This document shows, piece after piece, positions 1-23,789 of a stretch of DNA of 64,000 bases (position 1 is its first letter; each line of letters opens with the position of its first letter). The notes beneath the pieces are model-generated. The model was not told where the DNA came from, made no database searches, and was given only the letters and a program-made list of their open reading frames with translations. The translations under genes were made by a program, and so were the position numbers. Origin of the DNA: Perca fluviatilis (lineage: Eukaryota > Chordata > Actinopteri > Perciformes > Percidae); contig NC_053114.1 in assembly GCF_010015445.1 (NCBI RefSeq), forward strand, positions 19,547,724 through 19,611,723. Direction: 5' to 3'.

Positions 1-389
1 GAATAGTCTTTTCAACTTTCCATAATAAATGTATTATTGATTTTAACTCTAGCTATTTATTAAACTAGACCTCTGCACTTCTTCTTGGCTCTGTTTCCAG
101 GCCTTAGATAATCTAGCCTGTGTGATGGGAGACTTTGGTCTTTCACAGATCATTTCAGAGAGAGAGAGAGTGTTCCTATTGGCTGTTCTGGGCATGCATA
201 GCCCGTGGTCTTACTACACTTCAAATTCTGAAGTTCTTTTGCATTCTACCCACTGCAGCTTTAACAGGGTATATTGACTTTCTTTGAGATTAGGTCAACC
301 TTGAGATAAAATAAAGATAGGATGTTTACAAGGGTCAGATACAGATACAGTGTTGCTGACAAGTTAGGTTTTCAATATTTATCTGATAA

Positions 390-649
390 CAGGGTTTCCC
401 CTATTGCAAGCCTGGAGGCCCACCAGGCTTAAGTTGCCTAAACCACTGAGAATTATTTTTTTTAAGATGTTGGCCCTATGGAATCTGTCTTATAGCTTTT
501 TATAAATTTAAAATTTTGTGATTTTCTTCCATGACTCTTTTATTGCATAAACTATTGGGCTCTACATTAATGCTGCTATAAATCTGTGACTGGCCCCAGG
601 CAAGACAACCTTGCCACCGGGCTAATAAACTTTTTTGGGGGAAACCCTG
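390..649. mobile_element. hAT-type MITE upstream of rbm26
   Basis: The 260-bp segment begins CAGGGTTTCCCC (390-401) and ends with its complement GGGGAAACCCTG, a 12-bp perfect inverted repeat with the CAG...CTG ends of hAT elements. The subterminal parts (CAAGCCTGG and CAGGCAAGAC areas) are also partly complementary. There is no coding capacity. The flanking 8-mers (TCTGATAA and AATAACCT) do not match, so the duplication has decayed or my boundary is off. Confidence 0.65.
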
Positions 650-1110
650 AATAACCTTCATTTTGTTCAACCGCGTGTTGCATCCCATTATCTACACAAG
701 TAGCCTTACTCTTTTCAGTTTCCCTTCTCATTATGGTGCCCTGCTGTCATCTACTTCAACTGTGATTAAAGTGCACAAACTGAACCATGCATGGGGTCAT
801 ATAAACGACAAAAAAACACACATATACTGTTATTTGTGTGCGCCTCAAACATGCTTTAGACCAGGTGTCCACAGTTTTCTAAAGATGAATTGAGGGTTCA
901 GGTTGTTAATGATAACATAATTAGTAAGTTCTGGTCAAAGGTGCATACCAGTACATAAACTTAATTTTAAATTATTTTTATGTGTGATGAGTTTGACCTT
1001 TAAATTTGAGCTGTACTTTATCCTCAATTGTGAAGCACTTTGTAAAAACAACAGTACAAGGAAAGCTCCAAAACAAGCGTATGGTTGTTTCACGATCAAT
1101 GTCATTGCCT

Positions 1111-1521
1111 GGTACTATGGAAGAGGATTAGGGCTACTGGTGAAAAATGTATGTAAATGTAATGAGTTCAGAATTCTGACTTTATTCTCAGAATTCTGAG
1201 AAAAAACTCAGAATTCTGACTTTAAACTCAGAATTCTGACTTTAATCTCAGAATTCTGACTTTATTCTCAGAATTCTGACTTTATTCTCAGAATTCTGAC
1301 TTTAAACAGTCAGAATTATGACTGTTTCAGAATTCTGAGAATTAAGTCAGAACTCAAATACTTTTTTCACCAGTGGCCCTAATCCTCTTCCGTATTGTAC
1401 ATAGTAGTACCATACTACCATTATGACTGTTTCAGAATTCTGAGAATTAAGTCAGAACTCAAATACTTTTTTCACCAGTGGCCCTAATCCTCTTCCGTAT
1501 TGTACATAGTAGTACCATACT
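1111..1521. mobile_element. Foldback element with palindromic tandem core and duplicated right arm
   Basis: The left arm (1111-1180) reads GGAAGAGGATTAGGGCTACT. Its complement appears in the right arm around AGTGGCCCTAATCCTCTTCC (1371-1390). Between the arms are about seven units of a 20-bp repeat (about 1167-1310), each centred on the 12-bp palindrome TCAGAATTCTGA. The right arm is present twice as a direct 105-bp duplication (1315-1419 and 1420-1521). It resembles fish foldback/MITE families; I cannot name the superfamily. Confidence 0.75.
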
Positions 1522-1599
1522 GTCTAGTACAGACCATAGACAGTATATAAGGTACAGACCATAGATTTTAGAAGTCAACAGAAAAGACCATGGATGGTA

Positions 1600-2059
1600 C
1601 GCGTATAGACCATCTCGCGATATTTTCTCAACGAGAACACAGGCGGAAGTAAATAGTCGCCATGGCATGTTAGCTAGTGAGAGGGGATAAAGTAGCAAGT
1701 TCAGCGTGGGTGCTCCGTTGAGATAAACAGATACAATAATTTACAACTTCAGGGTTAGTTGTTTAGGACGTTGAGAAATAACAGATTCGCCCAGTTTGCA
1801 TTTCCATTATAAATACTTTACAAGAGTCAAGGAATCGTGCAGCACATTTGAGGCCTGGAAATACGCATGCTAGTGCAGCTAAGCTCGGTAACGTTAACGC
1901 GGCTGTGCAGCTAGCTAACGTTTAGCAGCACAGCCAAATACCACTGAAGGGGCTAGTTTCACCAGCTAATGTCGGCTATCCTTTTAAAGAAATAAGTAAC
2001 GTCCCCCCAGCTAGCGTTAACTCTGGCCGTGGTGGAGGGGAAGTTCGGCTATATCTAAA
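1600..2059 (+). promoter_or_regulatory. Probable rbm26 core promoter and 5'UTR
   Basis: No TATA box is obvious. The stretch holds TCTCGCGA (1613-1620), an ETS-like GGCGGAAGT (1642-1650) and a YY1-like GTCGCCATGG (1657-1666). This combination is common at housekeeping vertebrate promoters. Transcription probably starts between about 1650 and 1800, leaving a 5'UTR of a few hundred bases. A short upstream ATG (ATGGCATGTTAG, from 1662) could be transcribed. I inferred this from motifs only; the exact start site is unknown. Confidence 0.35.
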
Positions 2060-13421
<11,362 letters not shown>

Positions 13422-13972
13422 AGATCAGTCAGATGCTCATCCCAGGTGGCACTAGTGTGGAAGACGAGTAACAATCCAGCAACTTCATAGGATTTCAATG
13501 CCTGTTCATGAACGATCAAGGCACATTTTATGTTGGCTAGACTTTTTTTTTCTTCCTCACAAATGTGTAATTGGCAGATGAACCATGTGCGAGTTTAATT
13601 AATTTTAATGTGTATACCAGATGCAACAATGGTGAATTTTTTTAATGCTCTTAATGTAGAAATAGTGCAGTATTTTTTTGTTATTTTGCTTCACAAAACA
13701 CACAGTTTGTCTGGACATGTGACTACTGATCACTTAAAGACACCTTTGTTGAACTCTGTTTAAGAAAACAAAACCAGTGTTGTAAGTTAACAGAATGACA
13801 GACTGTAGCTTTTTGCAGAATAATATTAGGTTGACTGGTTTAAATGCTCATATGTAAATATTTTATGTCTGGGTTTAAATGATTTGTGTGAAAGCTTGGC
13901 TTCTCAGTTATTGGCTTTACTTTGGATTGTACAAAAAATAAAGAATTGAAATGGTCTGAAAACATCCTGCCA
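13422..13972 (+). other. rbm26: rbm26 3'UTR with polyadenylation signal
   Basis: About 550 bases follow the TGA at 13419-13421. The sequence is AT-rich with several T runs. AATAAA lies at 13937-13942, about 30 bases before an A17 run (13972-13988). Cleavage is expected around 13955-13972. The genomic A17 run could cause internal priming in cDNA libraries. Confidence 0.75.
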
Positions 13973-13988
13973 AAAAAAAAAAAAAAAA

Positions 13989-14904
13989 GATGAAAAAAAA
14001 AACGTGGCAGTGGAAAAAAAACACTCCTAAAAGAGCTGTAAAAAGACCATTTCAAATAACCAAAAAATCTTCCTCTTCCCCTAAAGAGCAAACTTCCTAC
14101 AAAATTCCTACTTCTATCAAATCTCACTCTCTCCTTCTTTTTTTGGGGGGGGGATTATTCCTTTTTTTTGGGATTGGTAAGGTAACCTAATATATTGCAC
14201 TGATTTCCATGCCAAGGTAAGAACATGACATAATCTGATGTGTTGAAATTTCTATTAAGTATTTCCTAGCCTAACAAAAATCTGAATAGTTTAACAAAAA
14301 TATATATAATACATCAATAACTAAAACCATTTGTCTTTTTGTTACAGGAGCTGTCGGTCTGCAGTATCCAGCTACAACTTTCTCCAACATTTAAGAATGT
14401 AATGTTATATGTACTGTAACAGTATTTGTCTAAACTAAGTGCTGCTGTATTAAAATACTTTTTAATTGATTGTAGATGTTTTTTTATCATTTTGCCTTGA
14501 GCCATCTTGTATCTGTGGGTAAATGAAAAGGCAACACAATATGATTTTAAGCTATTGAATTTTTTATTTTTTATTTAGACAAAGTTTAAAAGTTTCCATC
14601 AGAGAACTTTGCTTATATTAACATTGATCAGTGTGGTTCCCTGGAATATTTGGGGAATTAAATGCAGTGGTGGAAGTAACAATTTACTGTTACTGTAACA
14701 AAGTTATTTTGTGCAGCCTTAGCCTGGGCAGTCTCTCATTTGCTTCAATATGTGTGTTTATGCCTGCAGCGGTCACTGTACAGTATAGAATAACGTAATA
14801 TAATATAGTACAATATAACAGTATATTGGAGAGTATATTAAAGTGTGGCAATATAACATAGAATAGCATATCAATATATAATATAATATGGATACTGTAC
14901 TCCT
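13989..14904. other. Intergenic, AT-rich; hAT terminus fragment at 14665
   Basis: No gene seen. CAGTGGTGGAAGTAAC at 14665-14680 matches the terminal sequence of a fish hAT family (compare 19145 and 44224). The stretch 14780-14890 is a degenerate ATATAA-rich tract. Confidence 0.5.
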
Positions 14905-16095
14905 TGTCAATGTTGCATCCAACAATGGAGGAGTAGACAGAAAACTTTTGGATGTGGCAGAAACCAGAGTTGAACTAGAAGTCTGAGGTGTAGAGTGTGA
15001 AGAGGAATGGTGCCAGAGCAGTTCCTTGAGGTGCGCTGGTGTTGCCAGTCACAGCCTCAGCGGTACAGCCATCAACTCTGAAGTACTGTGGCCAGCCAAT
15101 AAGGTTATCCATAATTGAGGATGTAGTGTCAGGGTGCAGTTGCATCTCCAGAAGCTTATCCCCTTTAGAAGGCACGGCTGGATGGTGTTGAAAGCACTGA
15201 AGAGGTCAAAGAACATGACTCTCACAGTTCTTCCTTCTCTCATACCCCTTTTCCACCAATGCAGAGCTGGTGCTGGTTTGGAGCCAGAGCCTAGTTTAAA
15301 ATCGGTTCTTTGTTTTTCGACCACCAAAGCACCAGCTCCCAACCAGTAAAAGTGGTTCTTAACTAGCACCAAATCATTGCTGGGCCAGAAGTAAGAACCG
15401 CTTACGTCAGCGGCTGGGGGCGGGGTTACCGTGACCAACAAGACGAACAGAAACTTGTGACCGTCATTTTTGAATTAGCAGATAAACACGATGGACACGA
15501 TTAAACAAAAACAGCAGTGGTCAGAGGAGGAAACAAGCTGCTTTCTTGCACTATGAAGGCGAGCCGCGCGAACATGTTGGATCTGCCGAGTTCGGATGCC
15601 GATGTAGGTCCGCAAAGCCATGAACATCAATAGCAAAGCAACGTCCGCCATTGTTGATGGTGTGTTTGTGTTGCGGGGAAAGATGAGACGTATACAGTGA
15701 CGTAAGACCTGGCTCTGTGCTGGCTCTTTAGCCTGTGGAAAAACAAACCGGTTCTTTGGAAGCTCGTCAGTTGAACCAACCCCGAACCGGCACTAGCTCT
15801 AGCTCTGAACCAGCATGTGGTTCTTGTTGGTGGAAAAGGGGTAACAGTGAAAGAGCCTTGTGTGTCAGGAAGATGGCGGCATCCTCCGCTCCGATATTTG
15901 GCTGGTATGTAAACGGCAGTGGGTCCAGTAAAGCCAATAACATGGTCCTCAGGTGTTGCAGAACCAGTGTCTCAAAGGTCTTCATGTTGTGTGATGTGAG
16001 AGCCACAGGTCTGTAGTCATTAAGAGCGCTGGGGTGTCCAGTTTGTGGCGCTGGGACAATGCAGGAGGTCTTCCATAGGTTGAGCACCTTCATCA
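14905..16095 (-). mobile_element. Degenerate LINE (jockey/L2/Rex-like) reverse transcriptase, interrupted
   Basis: Read on the minus strand, the translation carries reverse-transcriptase blocks of fish LINEs: SCIVPAPQTG and LNDYRPVALT (near 16060-16000), then TVRVMFFDLFSAFNTIQP (near 15225-15170), APQGT and FLFTLYTSDF (near 15035-14977). The downstream block, usually KFSDDS, reads KFSVYSS near 14946-14926, so both catalytic aspartates are lost. Frames shift and stops occur, so it is inactive. A 599-bp Harbinger MITE interrupts it at 15244-15842. Ends are set by loss of similarity. Confidence 0.85.
15244..15842. mobile_element. PIF/Harbinger-like MITE nested in the LINE
   Basis: Perfect 16-bp terminal inverted repeat ACCCCTTTTCCACCAA (15244-15259) and its complement (15827-15842), extendable to 17 with the flanking T and A. 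The interior has a short open frame at 15491-15556 with the block QQWSEEET, resembling the Myb/SANT-like protein of Harbinger elements. The 3-bp flanks (TCA and ACA) match imperfectly. The LINE reading resumes on both sides, so this insertion is younger than the LINE. Confidence 0.8.
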
Positions 16096-19000
16096 ACCCT
16101 AATGGTTTTGTGCTGGCATCAATCTTTGTCACTTTAATTGTACAACTCCTGTAACATAAAACCAATTTTACAACTGTCATCTCTCCAATAGGCCTTTTTA
16201 TTTTTTTTACAGCACACATTTTGACTTGATGTAGTAGGAAAAACACAAGTGTTACTAATAACAAACAATGGCTCTGTTTTATTCAAGTGTCCCAAATTAA
16301 GTCCTGACTGTTAAGGGATAACTCAGGAGCAGCACAACTCATTTCACATACAGTACGTGAAGAAGGTTCGGGAGACCTTGATTAATTACACAGGAGCATT
16401 CAATGAACACTCAATCGAGGAGACAATTAAGCAGGCAGTAGAGTTTAACCACGATGTGTTATTGTGCAGTGCCGTCCCAACTCTCTGAAGTTCCTGCCTT
16501 CCTGAAGGAGTATTTAAACTCATGCTGGAGGCGTTACGTTTAGCTGAACCTTTAAGGTAAACAAAGATATTGCAGTCGCCTAAACAAGATGCTAAAGCCT
16601 AGTTCAACCTATCTCTCTCCCTGGGAAGTATGCTAAAGTGTGGCTGGCCCACCGACCTCCAAAAGGCAGTCCTGAGATAAAAAAATTCCCTTATCATACA
16701 GCTGCCTGGATTCAACTGAATCTGTAGAGACATTATACATAACGTGAACAGGTTTGGTTATTAGAGACTGGCCGAATATTCACGTCCCCTGACCTGTGAC
16801 CGAGGAATGACCTGATGTCTATGTTTTCCCTTTAGACTCATCATAACACAACGTGGTGTTTCCGGAAATCGGAAATTCCACCACAGTGACAGTGTAACAA
16901 TGTGAATATTAGTCGTTGTGTTTAGGTAAAAGGGATTTTGCTTCCTGTAAGGGGTTGGTATAGGCTACACCTGCACAGAGGCTCTCCACAGAACACCTCC
17001 CACAATCCCTCAGCCTCGACTAAGAGAGGACAAATAACCCAATCAGTGTCCACAAGTTTGGTGTTCCTGGGCCACCCCTGGTGCCTGTCAGGCTTGCAGA
17101 GATAATTGTGAGAAATCAGATTTTCTCTTGTAGAAAATCTGCTGTTTATCATTTAAGCTCTTTTCCCCCGTGCCACCTCCAAAAATACCTTCCCTCATTT
17201 CTCCGTCTCTCAGTGCGGGAGTGTTAAATACCCCCTCCTGTCGTCTCATTTACCTACTGTGGTGCCACCAAACTCACACAAGCATCATTTGCGATCAAAC
17301 AAGCTGTTGCAGTTTTACCTGCACACTTGTGTAGTTGTGTCACGAACCTGTCGCTTTTATATGTCATGTTAATTGGTTTGATTGACACAAATACCCATAT
17401 TTCCTGACAATTGTTCAGTAGCAATTTGTGGAACAGCTACACAAATAATTGTGTTACAGAAAATGTAGGACTGTGCCCCATGTCGTCTCGAGCCACCTCA
17501 GTGGTGATGTGACCGGCATGCAGGAATGTCTGAGCGCTCTGCCTGCCTCCCCTTGTGTCTCAGTGGGCAGAGGATGTTTATATGCTCTGTGTGAGCTCAG
17601 AAAATATGGGCTAACAAGTTTACAGCATCTGTGTCATCCATTATAAAAATCTTTACTTTCTGATTTGTGTCAAGTAGACAGATGGCATGACATTTTGAAA
17701 TGAGCAGTAATAATGCATTCTCTCACTCTCTCTCTCTCTCTCTCTCTCTATGCAGATGAAATTGAAAGTATGTTCGACTGGGAAAAAAAGATCTGTTTAT
17801 TTAAAGTACTTTTGTTTGCTTGGAGATTTGCTGTCTGTCAGTGAAAACGATTGTAGTTTCTTTTAGAAGCCCTCGGGGGCTCATGAAGTCGGTCAGATGG
17901 ATATACAACAACTAGGAAAATGCATAACATTAAACACTTTTAATGTATTTATTCATATTCATTTGAATATCATCCCTACATTTTTGCAACGCAAAAACAT
18001 TGCTGCATGCCAATTAATACCAATTACCTTTTAACCAATTTTGTAGAATAATACGTACAGAATTCAACCTAATGGATGGATAATGCCCTAACACAAAGTG
18101 TTGGTCACTTGCTGTGTCTCTTATCTATTTAAGGTGAAGATATGAGGAAGGTGTTTCTGATCTCAAATCAACAGTGACCCCTCCCAGTTCTCTGCTCTAT
18201 GCTTTCACACGCCTTTTGCCCCCATCGCTACAATGCCAGTTCTCTGTAAAGCCATTAATATTTTATGTGATCATGGGCCTCCATAAGCAAATTTCAGTCC
18301 CTGGCAAGTTGAGCCAAAGCATGATTAATTTAGTATTTATACCCCGACAACCCTTTAAACAACACAGGCCCCCAGCCACAAAGCAAGGCACAGTTTGAAA
18401 CAAAACTAGCAGCCCCTAAATCATAATCAGCATAGTCATTCAGGATCATTTGAGTTTGGGGACACATTTTTTTCTGTAACTGCAGCTGCAGTTTTGGTGT
18501 GGAATTAGTGCCCGTGTGAGAAAGGCAACCTCAGTTGAAAAGCTTCACTCGTAAAATGTAGTGTTACATAAAAGAAACCTTTTGTTATTACTCAGCTGCA
18601 AGACAAAAACACTCTTGTTTCTTCTAAAACCCCCTCTCCATCATCCTCAGTTTGTGGGGAAATACTGCTGTGTTAGACATAACAAAGCCCTTTAACCTTG
18701 TCTGCTGACCGCATATCCCAGGTAACCCTGCTGGCAGGGAAATGCCATCAGTAAATCAAAACATGGCTTCCCCGAACCTGCAGATCACAAAAAATGTCCT
18801 TCAGTCATGATGCTGCAAACCACAGAGCTGCATCTAATCTGTTTACAACTGAAAACATGGCAACGCTTGGAGCCAATATATCCTGGACTTTTCCCTTTTG
18901 GTTTCAGTCTCTCTGGAATATAGGCTACTGTACTTACAACTTCTTTTATTTTTTCCTTCTTTTTTTGGGCACTATTTGGAGGGGATGTTACTCTATTCTC

Positions 19001-19144
19001 AGTATACAGTAGGTTTCCAGAACAATAGTTTAATTTGACTATAACTTACAAATTTATATCCCAATTTATGATCAAGAATAATTGACACTTTCCACTAATT
19101 TGCTTAATTTCTTTACCACATTTATCTCACCAGACATGTCAATC
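16096..19144. other. Intergenic, mostly unique sequence
   Basis: No gene or clear transposon. A (TC)n tract lies at about 17723-17749. The rest is unique-looking sequence with no usable long open frame. Confidence 0.6.
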
Positions 19145-19830
19145 CAGTAGTGGAAGTAGTTTTAGATCCTTTACAGGTAGAGTCTGCGATTCTAATCGAA
19201 TACACTTTTTTTGTCAAATTCAGTAAATATCTCCTCAATGGCCGCTAGCTTTCCGTTCTGTGTGTGCTATGACAAAAAGAACTGGTGTTCATACACAGCC
19301 CTGGCTCTGTAAATGGGAAACAACCAAAGTGGCTTGGACCGAGCCACACAACATTCCGTCCATGCTTGTGCACAGGACAGGGGAAAGGCCATGGATGTAT
19401 TAAACAGAAAGGCAGCGGGAGCGAGAGGGATGGTAAAAAAGGAGAACTGACGGCATATTGTTTAGCTGTCCAGCAACTTTACTGTTTTGGTTCACTTTCA
19501 CTGCTCTCACAGCGTTTTTCGGCCACAGCAGGCAGCTGTTTTAAGTGAAAAAACTCTAAAAAGCCACTGCACACTACCTCCTCAGCACCAACCAGCAGAC
19601 AGACACAGTTAGCGACTAGCTGGTGAACATAGTGGAGCGTTTAGCAGCTAGCCAGATATTGGTAAAGTTGGTAGAGACCAAAAACAGAGCTAAAACGGAG
19701 TGAATAGCCAAATCTGTGGACCAGAGGTAGCTTTCGCCTGACATGTTTGGAGTAGCTTCTTTCACCCATAAATTTGCACGACTAATAATGTAGCTAAAGT
19801 GGAAACAAGTCATGTGACTGGACATGGCAA
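19145..19830. repeat. hAT terminus fragment followed by a MITE-like repeat (family X, copy 1)
   Basis: CAGTAGTGGAAGTAGTTTTA at 19145 is a hAT terminus like those at 14665 and 44224 and is cut short at about 19178. The sequence that follows (TAGAGTCTGCGATTCTAATC onward) is a repeat-like block. Its 19500-19690 portion is the inverted counterpart of 29440-29640, with shared words such as AGCTCTGTTTTTGGTCTCTA and GCTAGCAGCTAG. The left and right ends are approximate. Confidence 0.6.
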
Positions 19831-22800
19831 GTGGCTCTTATCTGCAGTAGCCTCTTCCCTGTTAGGATGAGTGTGTTATTGCTGTACATCATTCAGAATC
19901 TAATCAGGCTTTACACTAACATGATCACTGTACTGTTCAACTTCATTAAAGATAATCTCTGTACAGACACCACTGGACACAGCAGGCCCCTCCCTCTGCC
20001 CTTGCTTCTGTCATTGATTGGTGGAGTGATTTGCAGCATGTAATCCAATGCTCTGTGACAGGTTGTAACTGAGGTTAAAGATGGCAATTTAATTATGTGT
20101 CAGAGGTCACATTAAAGGCTGACCTTTGACCACAAGACTGATTAGAAACAATGGTGTGTTATTTGTTTGAACTGAACAACATAACATTACATAGGTGAAT
20201 ATGAGTGCAGAATCACAGGATCAGTGCTTTTTCTGCACGTTTGCCTTTTTGAATGCATCCAAAGAAATTTCTTGGTCTGCACATGGCAGCAGCTCCAGGC
20301 CAAGAAATAGTCAGGCACACGCATTGTTGTTTTTACAATTTGGATTTTGTACGGAATAAACAAACAAGATATAATGTGTTAATCAGTGAGCTATAGAGGT
20401 GGTCGTGGTTGGATTTTGTTACATTCGGACAGAACCAGGCTAGCTGTTTCTCAGATTCCTTATGCTAAGCTAAGATAACCAGCGGCTGGCTATAGCCTCA
20501 TATTTAACGGACATGTGAGAATGGTTTCAACTTCTCATCTAACTCACGGCAAGAAAGCAAATAAACGTATTCCCCACAATGTTAAACTATTCCTTTGAGC
20601 TTACATTTACTATTCCTATCTCAGATGTTTTCACCCCAGTGGTTAAACAGTGGGTATGAAGCAGGTCTCCAACAGCTTTGTTTTCAATATAACCTAACCA
20701 ATTCTTCACGTCATCACTTTTTGTTTAAATTAAAGGAATGTGGCTCTGACTTGTTTATGATACTGTGAATGAGTACAAAGTTGTTCTGTTGTGTCATTAG
20801 GCCCCTGGGTACAAGCACAGACTAACATTTCTATAGCCAGCCACATATGCAAATGATGGGGCAATTGTAGATATACAAATATGTACCCATAGTCCACGCG
20901 GCCTAATGGCCTCCCTCCCTCTGGCTAGCTCAATGGCTCATTTAGATATCTGCTTGGTTTATTATGTGAATAAGTCATGCCTGGCTTGTTACGACCCTCT
21001 TGGTTCCTGTTTCTGCTGTGTAGCTGAGATGTGTGGCGCTCAATTAGGCTGCCTGGCTAGCAGAGTTAACCCTTCGCGCCAGATAAGCTGTTTTTTTCTC
21101 AGCCAGACGGGGTTGGTACAGTATGGGGGGTTCCAGGCAGGGATCAAAAGATCAATCCTAATACAGTGCTACCAGGCTGACCTCTCAGATGTAATAAAGG
21201 TGCCATCTTTCACCCTTGGGGCCTATTCAGAGCCTCCCACTGCATGAACAAACCTGGTATCTTTAAATTAGCTGACTTGCTTGCCCTGCAGGTAATTGCT
21301 TTAGTTTATCAATGTTCAACACAATTTATTACTTACTCTAGCACCAGTAGGATCCTGGTGTTAATGTCCTCTGTGAGGAGACAGGAAAGCCAGGCCTTTG
21401 TGTTTGAGAGCTTGTTTATGTTTATGTGTCTCTTTGCAAGTAAAGAGAAATAAACACAATGACACCAAGAAGTAAAATAACAGTTTTATTGCCAGTGGTA
21501 GGTTTTATCAATACATGTCTAGATATAATGATAGCCAAGATAATCTTATATGTGCATATTTGGACCAAATTATAACCTTTAATTTGCCTATACATGAGTG
21601 TACATTCATACTGCAATATGCATATAATTTATGGGTGACCTTACTGTTGCCTTTGAGGTGCAACACTTTATGTCCATCTCAGCTTTTCTTCTATCTGTCA
21701 GTGATCATTACAGCTCTAGCACTTGTTTTAAAACTTTATGTGACAGCAAACTTAAATGCCTTAACAGGTGCTTAAATCCAATTGTCTTTCATTACACTAA
21801 AAACAATATTACCGTTGGTCTACTTTTCAATGGAGTTGTCTCTGGCTGTGGCCAGAGGCTGCTGCATGCCTCCCTAACATCTGTATGCATTATGGATCTG
21901 TCTGAGGTAATAAACAGACCATGCCCTTATTCCTGTTTCCTGGTATCATTATTTCTTGCCCCTCAGATGGATTATAGCCCACTGTGCAACATGTAGATGA
22001 GTGGCGCTCCTCTGATTGCCTTATGGCCATCAGGCTTTGCATATTTACTGCCCATGAATCACAGTGCGCAGAAAAACCCACAGCAACATATTCTCACCCT
22101 CCCTCCTCCACTTTTTACCCTCTATACGCTGTTTTACACTTTCTTTGTCATTCTGCCTCTCATCTCACTTCTTTTCCTTCGGCTGTCTTGCTCTCACTGC
22201 TTCCCCCTTCTCTACCACTCTTCTTTCATTGTCCGTGTTTCCCTGTGCCTTGATCCTGCTCAATGCATTCCCAGCTGCTAAATTAAATCATGTATTATTA
22301 ATACTGCTATATCTTTGTCCATCCTTCTTCCCTGTTCATATGACTGCTACATTAAGTGTAAATTGTTTCACTGTAATTCCCTTTTAATGTCCCTTATAAT
22401 CAGTGTTTCTGGTGTGCGGAGGCAAGGGAGGAGAGGAAAAAAAGAGAGAGAAGGCGACTGAGATCATAGGCTTTTACTGTTTGATGTGTGGCTTGCATGC
22501 TACAGGCCCTTGTAATTAAGTCTGTTTTACAAGTCAAATGTATATGGCGCCAATCTGCAAAATATGAGATTAATAAAAGAAAGTTGTCAGATGTGGCTGG
22601 CTATGGTGTGTTGGCTGTCTCTGCTAAGCCTTAGGGAAAGAGCAGCACACTTCAGTGCTTACAGCCCATTTTTATAACTGCTACCCATTGTCCCGTGAAA
22701 GCTGAACATAACCCTGACTTAAAGACCTGCATGATTTGTAACAAAATTGGATATTTTGCTGCTAAGAATTGTTAATATGTCCCTTTTGGATTCACCAGGA

Positions 22801-22836
22801 CATAGCTGTCATGCTGTACCATTTCTCTTGCCTTTT
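19831..22836. other. Intergenic, unique sequence with possible conserved blocks
   Basis: No gene seen. 20880-21240 and 21840-22080 have balanced base composition and no low-complexity sequence, and look unlike the neighbouring repeats. 22080-22280 is pyrimidine-rich. Open frames here are short and unrelated to any family I know. Confidence 0.45.
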
Positions 22837-22990
22837 TAAAGGGTCAGTTCACAAAATAAGTGGCATCTATCTATTCATTACCCATGCCAATAGTTCTGGT
22901 TTCATTTGCCCAGGTTTTGGCCTATATTTCAGCTTTCACTTGAGAAATTTAATTTGCGGTGCTCACAGCATTAAAATATTACATTTGAAA
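22837..22990. repeat. MITE fragment with AAAGGGTCAGTTCAC terminus
   Basis: TTAAAGGGTCAGTTCACA at 22835-22852 matches a terminus I recognise from a common fish MITE. The complementary end is not found nearby, so only a left part remains, probably interrupted by the next repeat. Confidence 0.45.
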
Positions 22991-23497
22991 AATGTTTTAG
23001 TTAACATCACGTTTCAGAAACGATGTCCCAGATACTCTGGATACTCCACAGACCTCGCTGTCAACTGTTTTTTTCCCATAGGTGTAAACCGAGCCCTGGG
23101 TATCCTGCTCTGCCTTTGAGAAAATGAAAGCTCAGATGGGCCGATCTGGAATCTGCTCCTTATGAGGTCATAAGGAGCAAGGTTACCTCCCCTTTCTCTG
23201 CTTTGCCTGCCCAGAGAATTTGGCCCACCCATGAGAGAGAGACATCATGGCTTTCAACGAGCAAAGTGGCAGTTGGTCAAGGCCACACCCCCACCCTCCA
23301 CCTTGCCCCCCCTCTCTCCTCCTCAATAGCTACAGACACAGAAATGGCACATACTAAGGAAAGCTCATTGTGGGACTGACTCTAGTGGCTGTAATTCTGT
23401 ACCAAGGCTGAATTTTCGGGAAAGAGACTTCAGATACAGTATTAGGGGACCACTAAGGCCTATATAAAAGCATCCAAAGAACACCATGTCATGGGAC
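22991..23497 (-). repeat. MITE of the AAAGGTCCCATGACAT family, longer copy
   Basis: The right end reads ATGTCATGGGACCTTTAA (23480-23497). The internal stretch 23340-23475 is nearly the reverse complement of 37545-37675 (shared words include CCCACAATGAGCTTTCCTTA and CTAATACTGTATCTGAAGTC). No coding capacity. The left boundary is uncertain. Confidence 0.7.
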
Positions 23498-23502
23498 CTT
23501 TA

Positions 23503-23665
23503 ACATGCTAACACACTAAACTAAGATGGTGAACACGGTAAACATACCTGTTTAGCATCAGCATGTTAGCGTTGTAGATGTGAGCATGGTGACATTAGCA
23601 TTTAGCTCAAAGTACAGCTGTACAGCCTCACAGCTGCTAGCGTGGCTGTACCTGTAGACTTTTAG
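23503..23665 (+). repeat. Short interspersed repeat (CATGCTAAC / GCTGCTAGCGTGGCTGTA type)
   Basis: Sequence full of AGCATGTTAGC and TTAGCATTTAGCTCAAAG words, ending GCTGCTAGCGTGGCTGTACC. I recognise this as a frequent fish repeat. The superfamily is not clear. Confidence 0.5.
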
Positions 23666-23789
23666 TTTTGTGTAAATAAATAATTGTTAGCACTGTGAGC
23701 GTCACAAATTAAATTCCATTCACTTCCATTGTATTGGACTGGTGGCAGAAATGTTAGACAAAAACCAGGGCAAACAAAACAAAAAAAGA

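Noticed and set aside
16309..16899. Possible solo LTR (TGTTAAGG start, TGTAACA end, TATTTAAA box)
   Set aside because: The flanking 5-mers (CTGAC and ATGTG) do not match, and the boundaries were chosen by eye; no primer-binding site or coding remnant nearby.
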